Assembly (NCBI GenBank): GCA_033964015.1
Contig: CM066922.1
Coordinates: 21,810,507-21,874,506 of the forward strand
Origin: Scolanthus callimorphus
Lineage: Eukaryota; Cnidaria; Anthozoa; Actiniaria; Edwardsiidae
Direction of reading: 5' to 3'
DNA length: 64,000 nt
Shown: positions 44,079-53,831 of the stretch, piece after piece
Layout of the letters: every line of letters begins with the position of its first letter
Position numbering within the stretch: the first letter of the stretch is position 1
Position numbers and translations under genes: made by a program
The notes under the pieces: model-generated
What the model saw: the letters and a program-made list of their open reading frames with translations, nothing else
Databases searched by the model: none
What the model was told of the DNA's origin: nothing

Positions 44079-45796
44079 CGCCGGCTCGATGCGATAGCAA
44101 AAGTCCGTGAGTAATAGCCTGCGTAGCCGGCTGTTTGGTTTCGAGAGGAGTCGGATTCCAGGCGCACACGAAATCGAGGCGCATATCCTTAACAGCATGG
44201 CCCTGTGGTTTGGACGCCGGACTTGCAATCCAGAGATGCGAAGTTCGTAGCCTTCGTAGCAAGCTTTCCGCCAAAAATCGCGAAATCTCGAGTTTTGAGT
44301 TTTCCTCTTTTTTTGTTTTGCCCTTAAAGGTCCATTATCAACGGGGAGGCCTTTGCGCCCCGTTTTTTAAATTTTCAAATTGACTTATTGTTTTTCGGCT
44401 GCTCTGATCGGCTAATAGACTGCAAACGCTCTCGGTTGACGATGGGCCCTTAACGGTAAACAACGTTAAGGGCCAAAGTTTTTTAAGGGCCAAAGTTTTT
44501 TAACGTGCAAAGTTTTTGCTGAGAGTTGTCTTGTTTAACACCACTTTAAGATACAAAACATTTAGCAGTATTTACGCCTGTATCGGGCGCAATTTCGAGC
44601 CCTTCTAAGTTACAAATAGAGGTATTGTAGGTTTGTAAACAAGCTTTGCGCACGGCATGTGATTTTAGTGCGTGCAAATAAAATGATTCAATAAAATCAG
44701 CGATCCATGTACAGTTAAAGGCTTGTAAAATTCATTTTTTTACCATAACAGTTAGTTAGCTTTTTACGCCATCATCGTGGTCAAATTTGTTGTGATGACG
44801 TCAAGCGTGGTAAATAAGAGTCCACATCACTCAAAACCTCTGGAAATTTGTTAAACTTATTCATGAGGGTGCGACCCAATCAGAACCTCAGGATACGGTC
44901 ACATGGATGCACTGTACACCCCAATACAACTCAAGCTCCATATGGTTCTACTTTACTTACTCGTGATTTCATTCCGCGTCTCCTGCTTACAAGCTTGAGC
45001 CACACAATATTTGGTCGCATCTTTCATCTCGGCGTGTAGAACCTTTGAAAAAGGGTTAAAACATGATTACTGTCAAACTGTTTTCAGTATTAAGAAGAAA
45101 AAACATATACCTAAATTGAAGCTATGCATGATTATTTACCTCTTGTCAGTTTTGTTCAGAATGTTCTCTCCTCCTGTCTCATTTAAAAAGCACACGGTAC
45201 CAGGACCCGAGACATGTGCTTACCAAGCCGTTGGCAGCTTAGAACTGAAATTCACAACAACTCTACCTGAAGGTCATTTACCCTCTATGGGACCAGCGTG
45301 TTTGCTAATCAACATCACGTCACATATGAATTGTACATTTTCATTTCACAAGCACATTAAATAAACAAAGAGCTGAAAAAAGTAGCAGTGCATTCCACCT
45401 ATTGTTTCATTTCACAACTTATTGTTTCATTTCATTTCACAACCTCGACTTTGTCTCGGTGACTATTCGCCAATGATCACGTCGCCTTCGGCGACTAGTT
45501 GTTAAATAGTCTAACAGTCCGTGCATAGTTTTCGTTCAAGTGTCCCTAATATCGGGATTAAAGTGGCCCTAGTTCGTTTTTTTTTTTACTGACAGCTTTT
45601 TCTCCATTTTTTTTTTAAATAGCGTTAGGATATCCTTAATTAATTGCGACATTCATATGCTAAACTGTATGCCACAATACACAGCTGCGTTTAGTTCAAA
45701 ACTTGATTGGGTGACAGAAATGAGGGACCAATGAGAATGCAAAATAAGCACAAAAACAAATACTTTTTGACACTCACGCAGGACGTCAACCCTAGG
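44079..45796. other. Intergenic, nothing firm
   Basis: No gene supported. Short repeats such as TTAAGGGCCAAAGTTTTTTA (44465-44500) and CATTTCACAACTTATTGTTT (~45408) are present. Open frames (44135-44383, 45011-45364) show no domain. Confidence 0.4.
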
Positions 45797-45797
45797 A

Positions 45798-45921
45798 CTT
45801 TTACTTTTTCTCGCAATAATAAACAAGGTGGTGATTATTTGGATTCCGGAATCCCCCTCCCCTCCGGATTCCGGAATCCAAATAATCACCACCTTGTTTT
45901 TATTGCGAGAAAAAGTAAAAA
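45798..45921. repeat. Near-perfect ~58-bp hairpin
   Basis: CTTTTACTTTTTCTCGCAAT..GGATTCCGGAATCC and its mirror around a C/T-rich 11-nt loop. One small indel between arms (AATAATAAAC / TTTTTATT). Foldback element. Confidence 0.9.
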
Positions 45922-46099
45922 TTTGCGAGAGGGAAACGTTGCGGAGAAAAAGGCAAAAGTTGCGGGGGTTGTTGCGGGAATTTATTAAATTTGCAAAGTA
46001 AAGAAAACACAAAAAGCGCATAATCTTGTTTCAGAATATTAATACAGAGCATGATAGTTTGATTTTGAAGAAAAAAATACCACCGGCATTCACAACAAC

Positions 46100-46760
46100 C
46101 ACTGAATATGAGCTCTACATTTTTAGCGTGTTTAACTAGTAGCTAACTGGCTATTTTGTAAGATTTGAATGTAGGGGCAAAGAATCGGATGATATTAACA
46201 CGGAAAAACTTGAGACTTTCGCCATTCGCCAACACATTAGAATGAGCTAGACCAAGCTTGGAAAGCCTAGTTGTTACTTTTTGCGGATCTTCGAATATTT
46301 GAGGCTTAGGAAAAACCCATATAGAAACTCTAAAAAGGAGTAAAAGAAAAACATATTATTCAACATGCATATTACATGTACCATCTTTGAGAAACGTTTA
46401 TTAAACTATACCGTGTTGTTCCGGGATTTCATTAGATATGTTAGGGAAAGTTGCGGCGGGTTTTGGTGAAAGTTGCGCGTCCATGCAAGCTCAACTTATC
46501 CCGTATCGCCAACATCCTTTATATTAATTTTAATGTGTGATTGTACAACGTTGAATATGCTGCGTGATTGAACTAACAGTCGAAATCAGTAGAAAATTAT
46601 GGAGATTCTGTCTTAGAAGGGACAAGTACGAACTGGCAAGCATTCTCTATCTATCGAATGGCGGCGAAGACTGTTTTTGCGCGCGTGAAATGACGTTATT
46701 TTCTTTCTGAAAAACGCTATTTTAGCAGACTAAAAAACACGCGAACTCCTTCAGAAGTTG
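46100..46760. other. Intergenic, nothing assigned
   Basis: AT-rich, no supported feature. Confidence 0.4.
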
Positions 46761-46766
46761 GGCATC

Positions 46767-46915
46767 TTCAGACCCCCCCCCCCCTTGTGACAAGAAATCC
46801 AGCTTCGAAAACCCCCCCTTGCAATCAGAATTCCGAGCTCTTAAACCCCCCCATCCCTTCGGAATTTCCAAATGCCGCCCGTGGGGGGTACCTTTATTTT
46901 CTGGAATTGCCCAAT
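46767..46915. mobile_element. C-run TIR element, family F, left-truncated copy
   Basis: Contains CAGCTTCGAAAACCCCCCC, TTGCAATCAGAATTCC, GCCGCCCGTGGGG and the end TTTTCTGGAATTGCCCAAT. The fuller copy is at 51002-51224. Confidence 0.75.
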
Positions 46916-46949
46916 ACAGTAAATGTATGACAGTTGTCTTGATTTTTTC

Positions 46950-47011
46950 CCGCGGGAGACGAAGCGTAAAATCTTGAGACTCCCAGCAAAACCGGGAGAG
47001 TTGACATCCCT
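46950..47011. repeat. Dispersed CTTGAGACTCCC repeat, copy 2
   Basis: AAAATCTTGAGACTCCCAGC..GGGAGAGTTGACATCCCT, immediately beyond the WD-gene stop codon. Sits next to a family F element, as another copy does upstream of WD exon A. Confidence 0.65.
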
Positions 47012-47027
47012 GTATCTGAAATCTGCT

Positions 47028-50000
47028 CTATACATGAATGCTAAACAGATTTACAACGCAATCTGAGCTGACAGTGGCACACATTCTATAGTCACTAGTA
47101 TAGACAAGCCCTTCAATGGACCCACAATGAACTTTACGGCAAACCAATAATTCCCCACTTAGGCAATCCCACAATGCAAGGCGGCCATTCTGTGTTGAGC
47201 AAAGACACCGCTGACCAATTGGATCAAGGCTCAGGTATGTCAATGTGTACCATCCGGGGATTTTTGCTATTTTGAGGACATGAATGACATCATATGAAGA
47301 ACTGTCAATCACTCTGACAGTCCTGTCATCTGCACATGTTGCTAGGATACTCTGCTGGCTGCTAAGCAACTTCCAGTCTACTGAGGTTACTGCTGTTGTG
47401 TGGCCATAGAGGGTCTGTAACTTCTCACCTGAAAAGAGTAAAAGCAAAACTATTCTCACTGCATACTAATGAGAGCTTCGTATAAGAACACGCTCAGGAA
47501 TAATTAATTCAGTCCGTTCAGCCGCTCAGTTGAAGTGTTCAGACGTTTCTCTGGCTTCAGTTTGGTCAACCGCCTCCACCTCCCATATCCTTCCTGTTGG
47601 TTTGTAAAATCGCTTCTCGTGGCTTTATACTCATCTGGAATGTTATTGGCGTTGTTATAGAAGCTATTTCGGTTTCTTCATTGCGTTTTCGCTGCTGTTA
47701 TTGCATAAGGTTTGTTGTACCGCGAGCGGTTTCTATCAAGGGCCTCGTGGAATTTACAAGTTGCAGGAATGGGTTGTGACTGGCAAAAATCACTGGAGTG
47801 GCCAGAATTTCCCTGGAGTCTATAGGTAATTTTATCTTCGGGTGGTTTTCTTAGGGCTCGTTTGGGGTTTGGTTTATTTAATGCTTAGTACTAGTTCGTC
47901 ACATTTTTAGTCTCTTCCTCTTGGTTTTGTACGGGTGCTTTGTGTTCTTAGATGCCCTTGCCGTATTCACACATATCGCTCGCAGTTACTCGTTGCTTTG
48001 GGAAGTGGTTGTTCCACGTTATGCCGTGGCTATTTCGTCAGGGACATTGTCTCGTTGCCGGAATTTTGTGTTTTCCGTTACCGTTTCTAGCTAGGTCAAT
48101 TTTCCCGTCTCTGCCCCCTCTCCGTTGGGTGGCCATAGTAGCTTATTTATTTTCCATAGCGTTAGTAGTATACAAGCATGGGATAATTGGTAGATTATTT
48201 ATCACGGGGGTACTATTTATGTGTGCATTAGATTCCGCACTCGGTGCGGGGAGGTGATTACCACAGTAATATTGTGCGCGCATAGACTCCGCGGCAATCG
48301 TGTGTGGAAGGTGATTATCACAAGGGTAATATTGTGTGCGCATAGACTCCACACCCGGTGTGCGTGGAAAGTTATTATCACAAGGGTAATACTGTGTGCG
48401 CATAGACTCCGCACTCAGGGTGCGTGGAAGGTTATTATCATAAAAGTGCTATTGTTTGCGCAAAGACTCCGCACTCGGGGTGCGTGGAAGGTAATTATCA
48501 TAAGTGATATTGTGTGCGCAAAGACTCCGCACTCGGTGTGCGTGGAAGGTTATTATCACAAGGGTAATGTTGTGTGCACACAGACTCCGCACTCGGGGTG
48601 CGTGGAAGGTTAATATCACAAAAGTGATATTGTGTGCGCAAAGACTCCGCACTCGGGGTGCGTGGAGGGTTATCAAAAGTAATATTGTGCGCGCAAAGAC
48701 TCCGCACTAGGGGTGCGTGTATGGTTATTATCATAAAAGTGACATTGTGTGCGCAAAGACTCCGCACTCAGGGTGCGTGGAAGGTTATTATCACAAGGGT
48801 AATATTGTGTGCAAATAGACTCCGCACTCGGGGTGCGTGGAAGGTTAATATCACAAAAGTGATATTGTGTGCGCAAAGACTCCGCACTCGGGGTGCGTGA
48901 AAGGTGTTTATCACAATGTTAATATTGTGTGTGCATAGTCTCCGCACTCGGTGCGTCGGAGGTGATTACCATAAGGGTAATATTGTGTGCGCGTAGACTC
49001 CGCACTCGGTGCGTGGAAGGCTATCACTCGGAGCGTGGAAGGTTATCTATTTATCTATCATACGCAGACTCCGCGCGTAGTGCGTGGAAGGTTATCTATT
49101 TATCTATCATACGCGACTTCGCGCGTAGTGCGTGGAAGGTTATCTATTTATCTATCATACGCCGACTTCGCGCGTAGTGCGTGGAAGGTTATCTATTTAT
49201 CTATCATACGCAGACTTCGCGCGTAGTGCGTGGAAGGTTATCTATTTATCTATCATACGCAGACTTCGCGCGTAGTGCGTGGAAGGTTATCTATTTATCT
49301 ATCATACGCAGACTCCGCGCGTAGTGCGTGGAAGGTTTCGGAACAGTGTGTACGCAGACTCCGCACGTGGTGCGTGGAAGGTTCCAGGGGGGTAACAGTG
49401 TACAAAACGTGGCACGTTGAAGGTTATCATTCGCAGGAAATAACACTTGGGATCCAGACTCTTCGATGTTGTTGGGGGGACCATTTAACAACGGTCCTGA
49501 CAGACATAGTCTGCGTCCTGGCTCATCGAAGGGTTGGGTTCCCTGTGTTTCTGTTTCTTTTGCGTTCGTTTCCGTCTTTTATCTAGGAGACACTTTAGGC
49601 TATTCACAGTTGGGTTTGTAACCACCAAGTCTTATGCCCGGACGGGCGTTGTTCAACTCAGATCCATCACACAGGGATCCCAACCCTTCGTTGGGCTACT
49701 GCCGTCCCCCTAACATGGCCATGATGCCCAGTTTGACTCTACACGTTTAGTAGCGACCCTGTACCCAGTCTGTAGAAGTTGTAGTTTTCTTCCTCGTTTT
49801 ACTCTTCATATGTATATATATATGTACGTGTATATACTTGTATGTGGTTTTTCATAAACTTCTTTTCTTTCAATTGTACTATTTAGTTCACGTACGCGTT
49901 TTAACGAGCCTCACGCCCTAGGTGTTGTTACGTGGTTCAATTATTATTATTGTTCAGGAGATTTGGATTTTCTGAGGATTGGGAGAAGAGATTGGGATTT

Positions 50001-52844
50001 CTGAGTTTCGGGGTTTAGTTATGAAAGAGAGAAGAGATGGGTGTGGTGATTTTAGCCTGCCATCGGTAGATGGCCTAGCCCCTAGGTTCGGTTTCCAGCC
50101 GTGATGGTTTTGCGGAGCCTTTATCAAGGTTTCATCAACCCCGCCACGGCTGGAAACCGAGCCTATAGATGGTCGTACTATAATATTTTGTGGAGCGGCA
50201 CGAGCAGATCACCCCATACCTTAGCTTCTATTGCGATGCGAACAATAGTATGCAGTGAGGATATAGTACTATTCTCACTGCATACTAATGAGAGCTTCGT
50301 ATAAGAACACGCTCAGGAATAATTAATTCAGTCCGTTCAGCCGCTCAGTTGAAGTGTTCAGACGTTTTTCCCACCCCCCATCCCCCGTCGGCGGTTGACC
50401 AGCGCGTGTTCCAGGCCTCGCTGCATATTACTTGTTCCGCACTCGCAGATCACCCCATACCTTAGCTTCTATTGCGATGCGAACAATAGTATGCAGTGAG
50501 GATATAGTACTATTCTCAATTTGTGGATAATGGAGTATAGGTGTTGTGCCCATTGATTACTTTTCACCAGACTATCATTAGGTGATCATTAACAACTACC
50601 CAATGAAGAGGAGGTGAATAGCGGCGTCGAGGTATATATCCACCGCTGGCCACTGACCCTGAGGGGGATAGTTGTTTAGTATATACCAAGTCAGTAGAAT
50701 AAAATATGGTGTATTAAAATATTCAAAACACAGTATCACTTCTCATACTGTTGTGAAAGGAGCCACCATTTTTTCAGTTTTCTCAAAGCAGTAAATAATG
50801 ATGTTGGACATCTACTACTTCAGGAACCAATCAGAGCGTGGGAAAATGACTATCACTAATTTGGTATACTAATTCTAATTATAATGCATTGTGCTCACTC
50901 TGCATTCTGATTGGTCAAGAGCATGCACAGATTATTTTTCAACATCATTCAACATAGGTGATTCATAGGACGTGATTTGGCCAGCATAAGATCATGTTGA
51001 ATTGGGCAATTCCAGAAAATAAAGTTACCCTCCCCACGGGCAGCACAAGTTTTTGACCCCCCCCCCCCCCCCCCCCCCCATGCATCCAGAATTTCCAAAA
51101 TGGTTTACCCCCCATGCATATAGAATTCCGGGGAGGTTAAAGAAATCCAGCTTCGAAAACCCCCCTTGCAATCAGAATTCCAAATGCCGCCCGTGGGGGT
51201 ACCTTTATTTTCTGGAATTGCCCATTCATCAAAAATACTTGTTGACTCACCAGAGGTGGCATTCCAAACACACGCTGTGTGATCTTCAGATGCTGTGGCT
51301 ATCATGGTGCCGCATGGACTCCAACACACAGACCACACCTCAGCAGGGGCGGCACGCCCATCTCTCATCATGGAATGAGCTTTAAAGTTTAACACCTCTT
51401 CATGGCCAGTCAAATCTGCATGAAACTTATAAACAAGTAGGCTGCCATTATCTAGCCCTATTGCCAGGAAATCATGCAACCATCTCATTGTCAGTATACC
51501 ACCAGTACAAGCAAGAGAGATCTCCTCTTGAGACGTCAAACACCACTTTAAAATAATCCCATCCAAGCAGCCTACAAAAAGAGTTTCATTTCTCCATGCC
51601 AGAGATCTCACTGCCGCTTCATACTTCAGCTTGTGCAATGGTTCTTCATTACCTTGTTTCCAAACAAAGACATTTCCAGTAAGGTCACCAGAGGCAATCA
51701 TCCCTTCTTTACTAATGTCCAAACCACAGCCAGTAACAGCATGGTATTTTAGGCGATACTTCTCATGTAACTTGCAAGGGAATTGCTTTTCATTGTTGGA
51801 GTATTCAAGGGCAATGTAACTCAGAGACATGATCCCTCCTACCCAAAGCCCTCTCTCGTTCTTGTCTGTCGACCAGCTAAGATGAACAACAGAATCCCGT
51901 GGGGCACCTCTGATCTCATAATAGAGCTCCCCGTTTGACGACCACCAGGTAATAATACCAGACAAATAAGACATAGCAAGAATATAATCCCCATCCCATA
52001 TTGCAACTTGGGGTGAGCCTGTTGCTTGAAATACAGCATTGACATTAAGGGGGATACTCTCATTTATAATAAGAAAAATTCCTCCTTGAAATCCTACTGC
52101 AAAAACTCCATTTTTACAAGGGGTGCTGCACATGATAGCTGCCTTGGTGTTGCCAATGGGGTCAAGTGCTGTGTGCAAAGAAGCTTACCAGCTTGATCAT
52201 AAAGGTGTGCTTCACTAAGCTTGTCGTGGACTTTCTGTAGAAGGGCAATTACTTGGTTCTTTGAGTTGAACATCGCAATATCATACCAGTCACGTTGTTT
52301 CACATATGTAGGGCTACTATTATTTTCTGAGGGTGGATCACCGTGATTGACGTCATCTCTCGACACAGTATCCTCATTAGAGGGGCCTTTCTGTAACCAT
52401 AGCAACTTAACCCCAAACTCCTCCTCATGTTTTTCTAGCTCATAGACAGCAACAAGTGACTCTTCCCCTCCACAAATAAGAAATCTATTGCCATCAAGCG
52501 ACCACGCCCCATAATGTGCACAACCATAAGTTGTTGATGTGGAAGCCTTGAGTTCCCAATTTTGATTCCACAATTTTATTTCTCCTCCATAAGAAATGCT
52601 TAGAATCAAGCTATACTGTTTGTTGTATAGAAGACTTATAATCAAATCACTGTGAGCTTGAAAGCAGACTTTTTTCTCATGAGTAGAAATGTCCCAGCAT
52701 ACAATTAAGGGCCCCAGGGGGGTCACATAAAACAGATCTTGGTTCTCATTCATTTCCCCATCTGGGAAGCCTGCACACTGACGTAGTGAGCACACACCCA
52801 GGACTGTTCCACTTGAAAAGGGTATTGCACACCGGTGGCCATTT
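47028..52844 (-). CDS. WD-repeat protein, at least two exons, 5' end unknown
   Basis: Exon A 51251-52844, exon B 47028-47428 (donor CTG|GTGAGT, acceptor TTTTCAG|GTGAG, phases match). Blades show typical endings: GGEIKLWN, TGNVFVWKQ, EDHTACVWNATSGE and DDRTVRVID; the chain ends ..VNLFSIHV. The upper limit of A is an acceptor (CCTCAG) at 52845; the frame upstream enters a repeat, so N-terminal exons remain to be found near 53.0-53.8 kb. The reading frame shifts between ..DQAGKLLC and ALDPIGNTKAA.. at ~52165-52190 (see findings). I cannot match it to a named WD protein. Its divergent placement next to the ciliary gene CFAP298 is suggestive only. Confidence 0.75.
48236..49022. repeat. 60-bp minisatellite
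   Basis: About 13 units with GTGCGTGGAAGGTTATTATC, ACAA.GGTAATATTGTG and TGCGCAAAGACTCCGCACTC as constant parts. Most units are 59-60 bp, so open frames persist on both strands without being genes. Confidence 0.95.
49028..49370. repeat. ~49-bp minisatellite, derived from the 60-bp unit
   Basis: Six or so units of GTGCGTGGAAGGTTATCTAT..CTATCATACGC.GACT.CGCGCGTA. Shares GTGCGTGGAAGGTTAT and GACTCCGC with the preceding array. The centre was replaced by TTATCTATCA. Confidence 0.9.
50085..50163. repeat. Hairpin near right end of the large element
   Basis: GGTTCGGTTTCCAGCCGTG pairs with CACGGCTGGAAACCGAGCC (one mismatch) across a ~40-nt loop. Confidence 0.8.
51002..51224. mobile_element. C-run TIR element, family F, copy 2
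   Basis: TTGGGCAATTCCAGAAAATA..CCCACGGGC at the left is mirrored by GCCCGTGGGG..TATTTTCTGGAATTGCCCA at the right. A poly-C run (51057-51079) and ATCCAGAATTTCC / ATAGAATTCCGGGG repeats lie inside. Ends 27 bp before WD exon A. Confidence 0.85.
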
Positions 52845-52887
52845 CTGAGGATTAGAAAGAGAATGTTTTTTAAACTAAGCCATTCAG

Positions 52888-52945
52888 GGAGGTCAACTCT
52901 CCAGGCTTCGTCGGGAGTCTTAAGATTTGTTGCTTCCTCTCCCGG
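52888..52945. repeat. Dispersed CTTGAGACTCCC repeat, copy 3 (inverted)
   Basis: GGGAGGTCAACTCTCCAGGC..GGGAGTCTTAAGATTT. It artificially extends the WD frame upstream of its acceptor. Confidence 0.65.
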
Positions 52946-53244
52946 GAAAAATTCAAGACCACTGCCATACATTTAGTGTATTTCTCCACGGAGAATTTCT
53001 TGAAATTTTACCATTTCAAGGTGGTCTCCAAATTTTTGAAGTCCTGGGGTTGTTGCCTCTGGCTATTAAGCTTATATGACTATTAGTATTATCCATAGGC
53101 AGGCATATTCAGAAACCTGAAGCAACCTTGGATTTCAGACGAAATACAAAGGTTATATGAGAAAATTACAGGAAAGAAAACCGGGAGAAATACGGTAAAT
53201 AACTTAAGTATATGGCAGTTCAGGAAAATTTTGCCAGGACAGGA

Positions 53245-53293
53245 GTGAAAAATCTTGAGACTCCCGGCAAAACCGGGCGAGTTGACGTCCCTC
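53245..53293. repeat. Dispersed CTTGAGACTCCC repeat, copy 4
   Basis: GAAAAATCTTGAGACTCCCGG..ACCGGGCGAGTTGACGTCCCT. Confidence 0.65.
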
Positions 53294-53399
53294 TGCATGG
53301 ATTTTTCCATTTCCTCGATAATCTTTCGGTGCCAGTATTTGAGTAATTTCCAAATACGAAGATTAGTAAAGTAAAGTAAAGTATGTAAACTTACCAATT

Positions 53400-53831
53400 A
53401 ATTAAGAATTGCCCTTTTCCTACCGTGTTACAACTTTTGCGCTCCCGGCAGTTCGAAAATGCACGGTCATTGTATACAATCGATATCCATTCGTACTATG
53501 TAAACAAAATGGAACACCGGATAAATAGAACAATTGTTCATGTGAAAAAAATTTATAGTGTACTTTGATTAAAAGAATTTAAATCAATGATGTAAAGAAG
53601 ATCGTTTAAAAAGTTTTTAGAGCTTTTCGAACCAAGAAACGAAGTTCTATCGAGTTTGAACTTGGGTTCGATTTTAAACCGGAATATATCAAGCTCGCAC
53701 TGCATGATGCAAAGTGGTATTTTCGTCCAATAGGAAAGAGCGTTGACGTCTCCATAGAAACAAGCGCCAAAACTCGTCTGCCATTTTGAATCGAGAAACA
53801 AGAAGTCATAGCAAAACTTTATAAAGAAATC
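53400..53831. promoter_or_regulatory. Likely divergent promoter, WD gene and CFAP298
   Basis: CFAP298 starts at 53832 on +. The WD gene reads leftward and its missing 5' exons must lie nearby. A minus-strand ATG near 53785 opens only 31 codons before a stop. No core promoter element is recognised. Confidence 0.4.

Larger units (their letters stand above)
47449..50518. mobile_element. Large element with minisatellite, plus short tandem copy
   Basis: A 100-bp left end (47449-47548) recurs identically at 50268-50367. A 74-bp right end (50204-50277) recurs identically at 50445-50518. ACTATTCTCA occurs at 47449, 50268 and 50509, so the arrangement is 10-mer, 2.8-kb copy, 10-mer, ~230-bp copy, 10-mer. 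Sub-terminal CACTGCATACTA and TAGTATGCAGTG are inverted. A 9-11-bp target duplication is typical of Mutator-like elements; no transposase is visible. The whole is within the WD-gene intron. Confidence 0.7.

Noticed and set aside
47952..48257. Hydrophobic 101-aa ORF
   Set aside because: Starts in unassigned element DNA and ends in the minisatellite; no homology recognised, no splice evidence.
48221..48900. Long open frames on both strands (e.g. 48221-48613 plus, 48498-48767 minus) as genes
   Set aside because: They arise from the 60-bp minisatellite whose length is a multiple of three. No start context, splice sites or domain; both strands are equally open.
48236..49022. CRISPR-like array
   Set aside because: Units are contiguous with no unique spacers and variation is spread across the unit. 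The genome is eukaryotic and the array sits in an intron.
47449..50367. LTR retrotransposon with 100-bp LTRs
   Set aside because: Repeats lack TG..CA ends, primer-binding site and any gag/pol. A second right-end repeat at 50445-50518 fits a tandem DNA-element arrangement better.
52170..52189. 20-nt intron in the WD gene
   Set aside because: It has GT-AG ends and restores frame, but is far below known spliceosomal minimum size. Kept only as one option beside frameshift and a 93-nt intron.
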